Assembly: GCA_036733345.1 (NCBI GenBank)
Contig: DAINAR010000009.1
Coordinates: 1 to 64,000 of the forward strand
Origin: JAFGMQ01 sp036733345
GTDB lineage: Bacteria; Desulfobacterota; DSM-4660; Desulfatiglandales; Desulfatiglandaceae
DNA: 64,000 bases
Direction of reading: 5' to 3'
The notes under the pieces were generated by a model that had not been told where the DNA came from, ran no database searches, and was given only the letters and a program-made list of their open reading frames with translations. Below, piece by piece: positions 26,395 to 36,517 of the stretch. Within the stretch, counting starts at the first letter, position 1. Every line of letters starts with the position of its first letter. A program made the translations under genes and the position numbers.

Positions 26395-26955
26395 AAAAGC
26401 TTTATCCTTATTTCAAAAGATTTTTCAATGGCCTTTGTATTTATCTTACATTAAGCGGCAAATGTTCAGAGCAAATTTAACAATATATGTAAAGATTGTA
26501 AAGACAGAGTTTTTCCTGATCACTATCAAGTTATCATCAGCGGCGTTTATACTCTTTTGGCGGGTCTCGGGTTGTCATTTCGATTTGACCCATCTGAAAG
26601 TATTTCATATACTGTTTTCGGCCTGAGTTGCCTTTTTATCGTAAAGTTATAGAATGAAAAAACTTTTTAAAAAACAGGAGAATATTTGACAGGATAACAG
26701 GATATCCAAGATACAAGTGCTTTTAATCAAAACAGTATAGCGCAATCTCACGGCCTAAATTAAGCATAAAATTAAAAATTTTAAACAAGAGATTAATATG
26801 ATGCCTTCATGTGACTGCTGTTAATTCCTAATACACAGAGTTGCGAAGCATAGAAAGAGCTTTCGCGTTAATCCAGTTAATCCTGTCAAAAAATTTGAAT
26901 GTGAGTTGGTAAATACCTCTTCATTAATCAGTACGCATACATATATTGGATTATT
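26395..26955. other. Intergenic region holding an imperfect inverted repeat
   Basis: 560 bases with no supported gene. TTTGACAGGATAACAGGAT (26685-26703) and ATCCAGTTAATCCTGTCAAA (26871-26890) are near-exact reverse complements, about 170 bases apart. The GACAGGATTAAC theme recurs as a shorter fragment near 9190. It is probably a degenerate intergenic repeat common in related genomes. Confidence 0.45.
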
Positions 26956-27435
26956 ATGAAACAAATGCAAACAAATCTACCACCCTGTGAGATATACATT
27001 AACAAAGAAGGGCGCTGGTTCCATAAAGGAGCCGAAATGATCCGGCGTGATTTTATCAGGCTTTTTTATCAAAATATGGAACTGAATTCAGCTGGTCAAT
27101 ACGTGATCAACTGGAAGGGACAGTTCTGCTATGTGGATGTGGAGGATACGGCCTTTGTAGTTCACAGCGCAGTTTATGAGGATCCCGTTCCAAATCAGGA
27201 GGGCAGGTTTATCCTGTACCTCAATGATGATACAAAAGAAGAACTTTTACCGGATACCCTTTACGTTGGCAATGAGCATGTTCTTTATTGCGCGGTCAAA
27301 AACCGTACCTACCCTGCCCGTTTCAATCGAGCCTCCTATTATCAGATAGCGCAGTATATAGAAGAAGAAAATGGTTCATATTTTCTGCGGCTGAATGGAA
27401 TAAAACATGTGATCTATCAAGGTACTGTCCCTTGA
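26956..27435 (+). CDS. DUF1285-like protein
   Basis: A 159-residue protein. The N-terminal CEIYINKEGRWFHKGAEMIR and the following 'LFYQNM...YVINWKGQFCYVDVEDTAFVV' match the DUF1285 layout of two small beta-rich subdomains. The biochemical function of the family is unknown. It lies 92 bases upstream of recC and on the same strand, so it may share the transcript, but no functional link to RecBCD is known. Confidence 0.75.
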   Translation: MKQMQTNLPPCEIYINKEGRWFHKGAEMIRRDFIRLFYQNMELNSAGQYVINWKGQFCYVDVEDTAFVVHSAVYEDPVPNQEGRFILYLNDDTKEELLPDTLYVGNEHVLYCAVKNRTYPARFNRASYYQIAQYIEEENGSYFLRLNGIKHVIYQGTVP

Positions 27436-27527
27436 CCGGAAGATGGGCACCCGCTCTACATGCTCGGGAATCAGATGCCGGGGAGCCGTGAATATTTTAA
27501 TCAGTAACATGAAAACAGAGGTCTTTT

Positions 27528-30500
27528 TTGTCCGGCCTGAAACTTCATACAAGTAACAGATTGGAAAGGCTTGCTGATAAGCTGACAGACCTGATCAGCA
27601 CCCCGCTTGCTTCTCCTTTTGAAAAAGAGACTATTGTTGTGCAGAGCAAGGGCATGGAGCGCTGGTTATCCATGGAAATAGCAAGGCGTTGCGGTGTCTG
27701 TGCAAATATAAGGTTCCCCTTTCCCAATGGATTTGTATATGAAATCTTTAAGGAAACAATCCCGGACTTCACTGAAACTTCTTCTTATGATCCCCGGATT
27801 ATGGCCTGGAAGATAATGGATCTTATCCCCTCGCTTATTCAGAATCATGCCTTCAGGACTTTAAAAAATTATCTGAAAAACACAAAGGATCTTCTAAAGC
27901 GCTATCAGCTTGCAGAGCGAATTGCCGACATATTTGATCAGTACCTCCTTTTTCGCCCTGAAATGATTTTTAAATGGGAAAAGGGAGAAGAGAACCACTG
28001 GCAGGCGATGCTGTGGAGGGAGCTTGTTAAAAGGGATGATGGCAGACACCGTGCCGCCCTTGGAAAGGCGTTTTTTGAATTGCTTGAAAGACCAGATACA
28101 CGCATAGAATGTCTTGCAGAAAGGATTTCAGTCTTCGGGATTTCTGCGCTTCCCAGGTTTCACATGCAGGTATTGGCCGCTATTTCGAGGTTCACTCAGG
28201 TAAACCTTTTTTTGATGAATCCCTGCAGGGAATACTGGGGCGATATCTTTTCCGGCAAGGACATGGCAAAGGCGACAGTAAAAGCAGGGAATCAGGGCCT
28301 TTCAGTTGAAGATCTCCATATCGAAAAAGGAAACACCCTGCTTGCATCCATGGGAAAGCTGGGGCGGGATTTTTTCAGGCTCATAAATGATTTTTCTTTC
28401 GAGGAGTCTGAGTATTTTGAACGCCCCGAAGGTAATAACCTTCTTTCATACATCCAGTCTGATATCCTTGACCTTCGGGATATACAGGAAGAAGTGTGCG
28501 AGAAGAGGGTTATCGATATTAATGACGGCTCATTGCAAATCCATTCATGTCACAGCCCGATGCGTGAAATGGAGGTGCTTCGTGACCGAATCCTCGATCT
28601 CCTGGAAAAAAATCCGGATCTCCACCCAAGGGACATCCTTGTCATGGCGCCGGATATAGAAACCTATACACCATATATTCAGGCGGTGTTTGATACCCCG
28701 GCCAGCTATACAGAGGGAATCCCTTTCAGTATTGCAGACAGGACTATCAGAAATGAAGGCTCTATAATAGAAAAATTCCTGGCTGTTCTTGATCTTTGCG
28801 GCAGTCGTTTGGGCGCATCAGAGGTCATTACTATCCTTGAATCTCCTGCGGTCAGCAGAAGATTTAGTCTGGATGAAAGTGACCTTGATTCTGTTCGCCG
28901 ATGGGTACGGGAAACAGGTATCAGGCTGGGTATCGATGGGCAAAGCCTTGCTGATATGGGCCTGCCGGGCCTTGAAGATAATACATGGAAGGCAGGTCTT
29001 CAAAGGCTCCTTCTTGGTTATGCCATGCCGGGTAAGGGCGAAAGGATTTTCAGGGGCGTGCTCCCTTACGATGATGTGGAAGGGGCTGACGCCTCAATCC
29101 TGGGGAGATTTGCAGAATTTACTGATCGTCTTTTTACACAGGTGAGATCACTGGAGGGAATACATACACCCTGTGAGTGGTCAGATATATTAAAGAAGCT
29201 CATAGACGAGCTCTTTATGCCTGATGAGACTTCAGAGAAAGAATTCCTGACAATAGGCAGAACGTTGAACGATCTTTATGAGATTGAGAAGGTATCGGAT
29301 TTTTCAGGAAAGGTTGATATAAAAGTTATCAGGTGCTTCCTGAAGCAGAATTTTGAAAAAGAGGGCTTTTTTTCAGGGTTTATTACAGGCGGTGTGACAT
29401 TCTGCGCGATGCTGCCGATGCGGAGTATTCCATTTAAGGTGATTTGTCTCGTAGGCATGAATAACGATGCATATCCAAGGCAAACCAGGCAGTTAGGTTT
29501 TGATCTTATTGCAAAATATCCTCAGCCAGGGGACAGGTCAAGACGAGATGACGACAGATACCTGTTTCTGGAGTCAATACTTTCCGCCAGAGAAATATTG
29601 TACATCAGTCATGCGGGTCAAAGCATACAGGACAACAGCCTTATTCCGCCGTCAGTTCTGGTGAGTGAGCTTCTGGATTATGTTGAACAGGGCTTCGAGA
29701 TTCAAGGGCACAGGAGTCTGGATAGTATTTTCATAAAACATCGCCTTCAGGCCTTCAACCCTGAGTATTTTAAAAATAATGGGGGCCTTTTCAGCTATTC
29801 ACGGGAAAACCTTCAGGCAGCCCGATGCATGCAGGAAACGCGGCATGCCCCTGTTCCTTTTATTTCAAAAGGTCTTTCAGAGCCCGAGGAGGAGTGGAAA
29901 AATATTGATATTGGTGATCTGATTTCCTTTTTCCGTAATCCGGCAAAATATCTGCTCACCAGGCGCCTGAATATTTATCTGGATGAGAGAAGGCTGGTTT
30001 TATCAGATACGGAGCCTTTTGATCTTAAAGGGCTGGAAAGATATCTGCTTGAAGAAGACCTTGTTAAAAGAAGGTTTAAAGGCTGCAATACCAGAGACAT
30101 TTTTCACATAACAAGGGCTTCAGGCCTGCTCCCGCACGGCACGGTGGGAGAATGCATCTTTGAGGATCTGATTGCCGGGGCAGAAGGCTTTGTAATTAAA
30201 ACAACTGAATATATGCAGGGGCCAGTGCTTTCCCCTCTCAGTGCAGATCTTGGAATATCGGGGTTTAAACTGACAGGTATAATCGACGGCTTTTATGAAG
30301 GAGCTTTGATCCTATACAGATACGCAAGGATAAAACCGAAAGATCGCCTGAATGCATGGATTCATCATCTGGTACTCAATTGCCTCAGGCCCGATGGTTA
30401 TCCTCAAACCACCATGCTTGTCGGTCTTCGAACAGGCCAGGATGATCGGAAGTGGTCTTCATTCAAATACATGCCCATGCCTGCTGAAGCAAGTGAGGGT

Positions 30501-30794
30501 ATCCTGAGCCAACTCCTTGATAAATACTGGCAGGGATTGACACAGCCGCTTCATTTTTTTCCTGAGTCTTCCTGGGAGTATGTGAGAAAAAGAATACAAA
30601 AAAACAAATCCGAAGGGGATTCACTTGAGTCGGCCCGCAGTATCTGGATTGGAAACGAGTACATGCCCGGCAGTGGTGAATGCGAAGACGAGTATTACAG
30701 ATTATGTTTCGGTAACATGGATCCTTTTGATTCAGAGTTTCAGCGCATTGGAGAGGAGATCCTCTTACCTCTGATGGACTGCGAGGAGGAGTGA
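27528..30794 (+). CDS. recC: Exodeoxyribonuclease V subunit gamma
   Basis: A 1088-residue RecC, close to the 1122 of E. coli. It recognises Chi-type sites and splits the duplex in the RecBCD complex during double-strand-break repair. The opening LHTSNRLERLADKLTDLI, the KGMERWLSMEIARR segment and IRFPFPNGFVYEIF are typical. Inactivated helicase folds follow, and the PRQTRQLGFDLIAKYPQPGDRSRRDDDRY stretch (from about 645) is diagnostic. The start is TTG with AGAGG upstream. Its stop is 4 bases before recB, implying translational coupling. Confidence 0.93.
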   Translation: MSGLKLHTSNRLERLADKLTDLISTPLASPFEKETIVVQSKGMERWLSMEIARRCGVCANIRFPFPNGFVYEIFKETIPDFTETSSYDPRIMAWKIMDLIPSLIQNHAFRTLKNYLKNTKDLLKRYQLAERIADIFDQYLLFRPEMIFKWEKGEENHWQAMLWRELVKRDDGRHRAALGKAFFELLERPDTRIECLAERISVFGISALPRFHMQVLAAISRFTQVNLFLMNPCREYWGDIFSGKDMAKATVKAGNQGLSVEDLHIEKGNTLLASMGKLGRDFFRLINDFSFEESEYFERPEGNNLLSYIQSDILDLRDIQEEVCEKRVIDINDGSLQIHSCHSPMREMEVLRDRILDLLEKNPDLHPRDILVMAPDIETYTPYIQAVFDTPASYTEGIPFSIADRTIRNEGSIIEKFLAVLDLCGSRLGASEVITILESPAVSRRFSLDESDLDSVRRWVRETGIRLGIDGQSLADMGLPGLEDNTWKAGLQRLLLGYAMPGKGERIFRGVLPYDDVEGADASILGRFAEFTDRLFTQVRSLEGIHTPCEWSDILKKLIDELFMPDETSEKEFLTIGRTLNDLYEIEKVSDFSGKVDIKVIRCFLKQNFEKEGFFSGFITGGVTFCAMLPMRSIPFKVICLVGMNNDAYPRQTRQLGFDLIAKYPQPGDRSRRDDDRYLFLESILSAREILYISHAGQSIQDNSLIPPSVLVSELLDYVEQGFEIQGHRSLDSIFIKHRLQAFNPEYFKNNGGLFSYSRENLQAARCMQETRHAPVPFISKGLSEPEEEWKNIDIGDLISFFRNPAKYLLTRRLNIYLDERRLVLSDTEPFDLKGLERYLLEEDLVKRRFKGCNTRDIFHITRASGLLPHGTVGECIFEDLIAGAEGFVIKTTEYMQGPVLSPLSADLGISGFKLTGIIDGFYEGALILYRYARIKPKDRLNAWIHHLVLNCLRPDGYPQTTMLVGLRTGQDDRKWSSFKYMPMPAEASEGILSQLLDKYWQGLTQPLHFFPESSWEYVRKRIQKNKSEGDSLESARSIWIGNEYMPGSGECEDEYYRLCFGNMDPFDSEFQRIGEEILLPLMDCEEE

Positions 30795-30798
30795 GGAA

Positions 30799-33700
30799 AT
30801 GAAGGATGTGAATGTGCCCCGCAATAATTTTGATCTGCTGAGCACACCTCTTCTGGCAGCCAATCTGATTGAGGCCAGCGCTGGAACCGGAAAGACCTAT
30901 GCGATAACAGGGCTGTTTCTCAGGCTGCTTGTGGAGAGAAATCTCTCCCTTAAAGAGATCCTCATTGTTACATTTACCGAAGCTGCTACCCAGGAATTGA
31001 AGTACAGGATTCGTACCAGGCTGCGTCAGGCCATAAAGGTATTTTCAGGCGAGCGTAGTGATGACATTTTTCTGAATGATCTTGCACAAAGGAACAAAGA
31101 CTCAAGCTCTGTCCCTGGAATCTTGAAAGAAGCACTGCGGGGGTTTGATCAGGCTGCAATATTTACCATCCACGGTTTTTGCAGGCAAATGCTTCAAAGA
31201 CATGCCTTTGAAAGCGGTAGTCTATTTGATACAGAGCTGATTACTGATTTGCATAATCTTCAGAAGGAAATCGGCGAAGATTTCTGGCGAAGACATTTTT
31301 ACAGGGCATCTCCTCTTTTTGTCAGATATGCAATGGATAACAAATTCAGCCCGGCCGGGCTTCTTTCGATTTTGGGTGGAAGGGTTGCTCAACCATACCT
31401 GAAGGTTATTCCCGCGGCAGAAATCCCTGATACTTCAGTCCAGGAAGAAGAATTCACGTGCGTCCTCAATAAAGTACGGGAGAACTGGCAAACAGCAGGG
31501 CCTGAAGTCGAAAAGATACTTGCTTCATATGAAGGCCTCAACAGGGTTAAATACAGGAGAGACAGGGTCATTGAATGGGTCAGGGCCATGGATGAATTTG
31601 CAGCATCAACCAGTCTCAATGTTATGCTTTTCAATGGATTTGAGAAGTTCACGGCGAGCGAATTAAAGATATCGGTAAAGCAGGATAAATCTCCTCCTTA
31701 TCATAATTTTTTTGAGCTCTGTGAAATCCTGTTACAGAAAAAGGATCAGCTTGAGAGGGTATTTGAACGCCGTCTCCTCGGATTAAAGGCCGAACTCTTT
31801 CATTATGCTGAAGAGGAACTTAAAAGAAGGAAGAAGGAGAAAAACATTCAGTCTTTTGATGATCTTCTGCTGAATATGAAGGCAGCCCTTAAGGGTGAGG
31901 GAGGGGAAGGGCTTGGAAAAGCAATAAGAGGTGAATTCAAGGCGGCTCTAATAGATGAATTCCAGGACACTGACCCTGTACAGTATGAAATTTTTAAACA
32001 GGTATTTGGAGGCAGGGACAGCATCCTCTTTCTGATAGGAGATCCAAAGCAGGCGATATACGGTTTTCGTGGCGCGGATGTATTTACCTACATGGATGCC
32101 GCAGGAGATGTTAAATCGCAGTATACGCTGGGAATAAACTGGCGGTCAGAACCAGGTTTAATAGACGCTGTAAATACAATCTTTTCAAGGGCAAACCTGC
32201 CCTTTGTCTATGAAAAAATTTCATTTCAACCTGTTGCTCCCGCTGTAAAGGAACATCCTGAGGTTTTAAGGATAAACGGAAAGCATGAACCGTCTCTGCA
32301 GATGTGGTTTGTGAATGAGGATGAAGAAACAGAATCCGGAAAGACCATTAACAAGGGAAGGGCGAGGGATCTGATTAAAAGGGCTGTAGCGAGTGAAATA
32401 TCGAGGATTCTCACTCTTGGCAGAGAAGGACTGTTTAAGCTGGGGGATCGGCCTCTTGCGCAAGAGGATATAGCTGTACTGGTGAGGACAAACGCCGAGG
32501 CCAAGTTGATACAGGAGGCGCTGTCCGGCATTTTTGTGCCAAGCGTTCTTTTCAGTACCGGCAGCCTTTTTGATTCTCATGAAGCCGTGGAAATGGAACG
32601 GCTGCTTAAAGGAATCATTGAGCCGAACAATGAGAAGAGTGTTAAAGCAGCACTTGCAACAGATATAATTGGCATCAGAGGGGAGGATTTTGACAGCCGG
32701 GAAGAGGATGAGAGCGGATGGGAGAAATGGCCTGGCAGATTGAATATGTATCATGATTTATGGAATGAACGGGGTTTTATCCGTATGTTCAGGCAGTTCA
32801 TGATGCAGGAGAATGTACTTGAAAGACTCATGTCTTTGCCTGATGGAGAGCGGCGCAATACAAATCTGCTGCACCTTGCAGAGGTTCTTCACCGAACCTC
32901 CATTGACAGGAAACTGGGGATGACAGGTCTTCTGAAATGGTTTTATGAGCAGATGCATGCGGACATGCAGCCTTCAGAGGAGCACCAGCTGCGCCTTGAA
33001 AGTGACGAAAATGCGGTAAAGATAGTGACCATCCATAAAAGCAAGGGACTTGAATATCCCGTGGTGTTCTGCCCCTTTTCATGGGAAGGTTCAAACACAA
33101 GAACCTCAAAAGAACCCTTCACATTCCACGATGAAGCAGACAACATGGCCCTGACGCTTGATCTGGGGTCAGAGCAAAGAAATGTTAATCTAATGGCTTA
33201 TAAAAAGGAGCTTCTGGCGGAAAATCTGCGGCTTTTGTATGTGGCTTTAACAAGGGCAAAAAATCTTTGTTATCTGGTATGGGGCTGTTTTAAGGATGCT
33301 GAGTCTTCAGCACTTTCATATCTGCTTCATAAGCCGGATGCATGCAAGCAGGAAGAAAGCCCTGCAACTGCTGCGGGATTGAGGTTTAAGGGGCCGGCCA
33401 ATGAAGATGCACTGTCGGAACTTGAGGATATCGCCTGCATGGCCGGCGGGGAAATAGGTTTAACAAAGATGCCAGTTGGAAGGGCAGAGAAATTTTCATT
33501 CCTGAAAGAAGATAAAGCGAAGCTGTCATGCCGTGAATTTTCAAGGGTAATTGATCGCGGCTGGCGAATTTCAAGTTATTCTTCCTTGACATCAGGGCTG
33601 GCCCATTTTGATGAAATGCCTGACAGGGATACAATAAGTCCGACCGATATTGCTGAGAATCGGCATGAGAATAAATCGGTTTTTGAAGAAAAAATGCTGG

Positions 33701-34443
33701 ATATTTTTTCCTTTCCGAAGGGAACAAAGGCCGGTACATTTCTCCATGATGTACTTGAACGTATGGATTTCTCATCAGTAGATCCGATGAAAACGAAGGA
33801 TCTGGTTACAGATAGGCTCAGGGAGTATGGATACCAGCAAATATGGCAGGAAGCTGTCTGCAGAATGCTTGAAGATGTTGTATCTGCCCCTCTGGATTCA
33901 AGGATGGAGGGTTTTAGCCTTTCATGCATAGGGTATGAGGCCAGGCTGAATGAGCTGGAATTCTATTTTCCGATAAAAAAAACAACACCTGAAAAATTAA
34001 AGAGCATATTTATTGAGTGTGCAGGTTTGAATCCTGTCGGAGACTTTTTAACCAATATAGGGCGTCTGGACTTTGAGCCAGTAACCGGATTCATGAAGGG
34101 ATTTATTGATCTTGTTTTTAAATGGCATAATCGTTTCTATATTGTAGACTGGAAATCAAATTTTTTCGGAGAAAGACCTGAGCATTATAATCAGGCGGCA
34201 TTAAAAGAGGCAATGAGCAGAGAATTTTATGTGCTGCAGTATCACCTTTATACCCTTGCACTGGACCAGTATCTTAGAGTTCGAATGCCAGGCTACAGAT
34301 ATGAAGAAAATTTCGGCGGAGTTTTCTATATCTTCCTGCGCGGGGTTCATCCTGAAACATCCCCGGATCTTGGAGTCTACAGTGACCTGCCTGCACCTGA
34401 ACTGATCGGCAGCCTACGGAGAGAGCTGATTGAAGGAATTTGA
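30799..34443 (+). CDS. recB: Exodeoxyribonuclease V subunit beta
   Basis: A 1214-residue UvrD-type 3'-5' helicase with C-terminal nuclease. Walker A is EASAGTGKT (25-33). The DExx box is ALIDEFQDTDPVQYE (about 382-396), followed by LIGDPKQAIYGFRGAD and VKIVTIHKSKGLEYP, and motif VI is RLLYVALTRAKN. The RecB nuclease has GTFLHDVLE (about 975), GFIDLVF (about 1104) and VDWKSN (about 1116), so the metal-binding His, two Asp and Lys all appear intact. It follows recC closely. The next gene, recD, is separated by a dispersed repeat rather than by the usual short gap. Confidence 0.95.
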   Translation: MKDVNVPRNNFDLLSTPLLAANLIEASAGTGKTYAITGLFLRLLVERNLSLKEILIVTFTEAATQELKYRIRTRLRQAIKVFSGERSDDIFLNDLAQRNKDSSSVPGILKEALRGFDQAAIFTIHGFCRQMLQRHAFESGSLFDTELITDLHNLQKEIGEDFWRRHFYRASPLFVRYAMDNKFSPAGLLSILGGRVAQPYLKVIPAAEIPDTSVQEEEFTCVLNKVRENWQTAGPEVEKILASYEGLNRVKYRRDRVIEWVRAMDEFAASTSLNVMLFNGFEKFTASELKISVKQDKSPPYHNFFELCEILLQKKDQLERVFERRLLGLKAELFHYAEEELKRRKKEKNIQSFDDLLLNMKAALKGEGGEGLGKAIRGEFKAALIDEFQDTDPVQYEIFKQVFGGRDSILFLIGDPKQAIYGFRGADVFTYMDAAGDVKSQYTLGINWRSEPGLIDAVNTIFSRANLPFVYEKISFQPVAPAVKEHPEVLRINGKHEPSLQMWFVNEDEETESGKTINKGRARDLIKRAVASEISRILTLGREGLFKLGDRPLAQEDIAVLVRTNAEAKLIQEALSGIFVPSVLFSTGSLFDSHEAVEMERLLKGIIEPNNEKSVKAALATDIIGIRGEDFDSREEDESGWEKWPGRLNMYHDLWNERGFIRMFRQFMMQENVLERLMSLPDGERRNTNLLHLAEVLHRTSIDRKLGMTGLLKWFYEQMHADMQPSEEHQLRLESDENAVKIVTIHKSKGLEYPVVFCPFSWEGSNTRTSKEPFTFHDEADNMALTLDLGSEQRNVNLMAYKKELLAENLRLLYVALTRAKNLCYLVWGCFKDAESSALSYLLHKPDACKQEESPATAAGLRFKGPANEDALSELEDIACMAGGEIGLTKMPVGRAEKFSFLKEDKAKLSCREFSRVIDRGWRISSYSSLTSGLAHFDEMPDRDTISPTDIAENRHENKSVFEEKMLDIFSFPKGTKAGTFLHDVLERMDFSSVDPMKTKDLVTDRLREYGYQQIWQEAVCRMLEDVVSAPLDSRMEGFSLSCIGYEARLNELEFYFPIKKTTPEKLKSIFIECAGLNPVGDFLTNIGRLDFEPVTGFMKGFIDLVFKWHNRFYIVDWKSNFFGERPEHYNQAALKEAMSREFYVLQYHLYTLALDQYLRVRMPGYRYEENFGGVFYIFLRGVHPETSPDLGVYSDLPAPELIGSLRRELIEGI

Positions 34444-34471
34444 TTTTTCACAGGATAATCATAGGTACATA

Positions 34472-34624
34472 ATGAACTACCCCGCCGCAGAGCAGCGGGG
34501 TATCTTAAAAAGCATTGAACGCCCCAAGGGGCGGGGACTTGTCTGCCTGAGGCAGGATCGAACCCTCGTCCGCCTTTTACCAGCCTTTTACCAGCCTATG
34601 GCTGGTTGGCTGGCTGGCGGATTG
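34472..34624. repeat. Dispersed modular repeat, copy B, between recB and recD
   Basis: Nearly identical over its whole length to the reverse complement of copy A (22420-22565): same ends (AATGAACTACCCCGCC and GGCGGATTG), same internal palindromes, with one GGCTGGTT insertion near the right end. It lies 28 bases after recB and 61 bases before recD, inside what should be a single operon. Confidence 0.85.
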
Positions 34625-34685
34625 AATATTTGAGAAGGAACATAGTAAAAACAAAAACTTTTATTTATCATTATTTTCTATTTAA

Positions 34686-36491
34686 ATGAATAGCAGCAAT
34701 AAAGAATACTTCATTTCCAAATCAGGGTATGAAGGGCCTGGCAATGGAATATTTTCGGAAATCGATACTCATTTTGCCAGGCTTTTAACAAGACTTTCAG
34801 GGAATGAGAGTCCAGAACTTTTTTATGCCGCAGCGCTTGCAAGCCATGTTTCTTCACAGGGGCATATATGCCTTAAGCTTTCCTCAAAATGGAGTGAAAA
34901 ACTCTATTCAACAAGTGCAGTGGGCAGGCCGGGTGAATTCAAGCCTCTTATTCTGGATGATCAGTCAAGGCTTTATCTTTACAGATACTGGCAGTATGAA
35001 AAGATACTGGCTGAAAGAATTAAGGTTCGGTCAGGTTCTGATATTGAAGGAATCGATCTGGCCTTACTCAAGGATGGTCTTTTAAGACTTTTTGCACCAG
35101 TGGAAGGTAATGATACTGACTGGCAGCAGCTTGCTGCATTCATGTCAGTTATTAAGAAGTTCTGTGTAATCTCAGGAGGTCCTGGTACTGGAAAGAGCCA
35201 TCTGGCAGCAAAAATACTTGCTTTGATCCTTGAACAGCACAAAATGAACAGGTTAAGAGTATCCTTATGTGCACCTACAGGCAAGGCTTCTGTTCGCCTG
35301 CAGGAAGCCATTAAGATATCGAAAGAGATGATGCCTGTCTCAGATTATGTTAAAGACGCTATTCCTCTTGAGGCCTCCACGATCCACAGGCTGCTAGGTA
35401 CAATATCAGGCTCACCTTATTTCCGCTATAATGCAGAGAATTTGCTGCCTCTGGATATACTTGTTTTGGATGAAGCTTCTATGGTCGACCTGGCACTTAT
35501 GTCCAAGCTTATTCAGGCAATGCCTGATGATGCTCGCCTGATCCTGCTGGGAGATAAAGATCAACTGGCCTCAGTTGAAGCAGGTTCAGTTCTGGGAGAT
35601 ATCTGCAATACAGGACGGATTCACAGGTTTTCTAAAAACATGTCTGACAGATATCAGAAAATTACAGGCAATTATCTGGAAGCGATAGAAAAAGGCATAT
35701 ACGGCCCGGGAATCAGAGACTGTGTGGTTGAGCTGAAGAAAAATTATCGTTTCCATTCAGACAGCGGGATCGGGGAGTTGGGCAGGGCGGTAAAAACAGG
35801 CGACGGCGGGCTCGCCTTGGACCTTTTAAAAGGCGGCAGGTACGAGAATATCAAGTGGAGTGTTTTGCCTAAACCCGAGCGACTGAAGGGTATAATCAGA
35901 GAAGCCGTTATAAAGGGATATAAGAATTATCTGAAGACAAACGAGCCTGCAGAGGCTTTTTATTTGTTTAACCGGTTTCAATTTCTGTGCGCATTAAGAA
36001 AAGGGCCTTTCGGCATGTATGCCTTGAACCGTAATATTGAACAGATACTTAGCGATGAAACCCTGCTGGATATACGGAAGCGCTGGTATAGAGGACGGCC
36101 GGTAATGATTAAAAAGAATGATTACAATATGCATCTGTTTAATGGCGATGTGGGTATCATCCTGCCTGATCCTGCATCCGGTAATGAACTTAGAGCCTTT
36201 TTTCAATTTTCAGATGGCACGTTACGGAGGTTTTTGCCAATTAGACTTCCTGAACACGAGACAGTATATGCCATGACTGTTCATCAAAGCCAGGGATCAG
36301 AATTTGAAAATGTATTTTTGATTCTTCCTGATATGGATGCACCCGTATTGACACGTGAGCTTGTTTATACCGGCCTTACCCGTGCGAAGGAAAATGTTGA
36401 GATCTGGGGTTCAGAAAGCGTTTTCCGCCTTGCTGTTTCTCGATGTATTGAGCGTTCGTCAGGTTTGCGTGACGCCCTCTGGAAGTTTTGA
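34686..36491 (+). CDS. recD: Exodeoxyribonuclease V subunit alpha
   Basis: A 601-residue SF1B 5'-3' helicase, the fast motor of RecBCD. Walker A is GGPGTGKSH (about 164-172). Motif II is LVLDEASMVD (about 258-267), followed by LLGDKDQLASVEAGSVLGDI. The late motifs are TVHQSQGSEFENV (about 530) and YTGLTRAKENVEIWG. The length matches E. coli RecD (608). With recC and recB it makes a complete enzyme. Expression may be affected by the repeat upstream. Confidence 0.94.
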   Translation: MNSSNKEYFISKSGYEGPGNGIFSEIDTHFARLLTRLSGNESPELFYAAALASHVSSQGHICLKLSSKWSEKLYSTSAVGRPGEFKPLILDDQSRLYLYRYWQYEKILAERIKVRSGSDIEGIDLALLKDGLLRLFAPVEGNDTDWQQLAAFMSVIKKFCVISGGPGTGKSHLAAKILALILEQHKMNRLRVSLCAPTGKASVRLQEAIKISKEMMPVSDYVKDAIPLEASTIHRLLGTISGSPYFRYNAENLLPLDILVLDEASMVDLALMSKLIQAMPDDARLILLGDKDQLASVEAGSVLGDICNTGRIHRFSKNMSDRYQKITGNYLEAIEKGIYGPGIRDCVVELKKNYRFHSDSGIGELGRAVKTGDGGLALDLLKGGRYENIKWSVLPKPERLKGIIREAVIKGYKNYLKTNEPAEAFYLFNRFQFLCALRKGPFGMYALNRNIEQILSDETLLDIRKRWYRGRPVMIKKNDYNMHLFNGDVGIILPDPASGNELRAFFQFSDGTLRRFLPIRLPEHETVYAMTVHQSQGSEFENVFLILPDMDAPVLTRELVYTGLTRAKENVEIWGSESVFRLAVSRCIERSSGLRDALWKF

Positions 36492-36517
36492 ATAAGCGGC
36501 GCTGACTCAGCTTACCA

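Noticed and set aside
34430..34633. 67-codon frame beginning in recB's end and reading through the repeat
   Set aside because: Its translation is that of repeat copy B and also appears, in part, opposite copy A. No ribosome-binding site and no domain.
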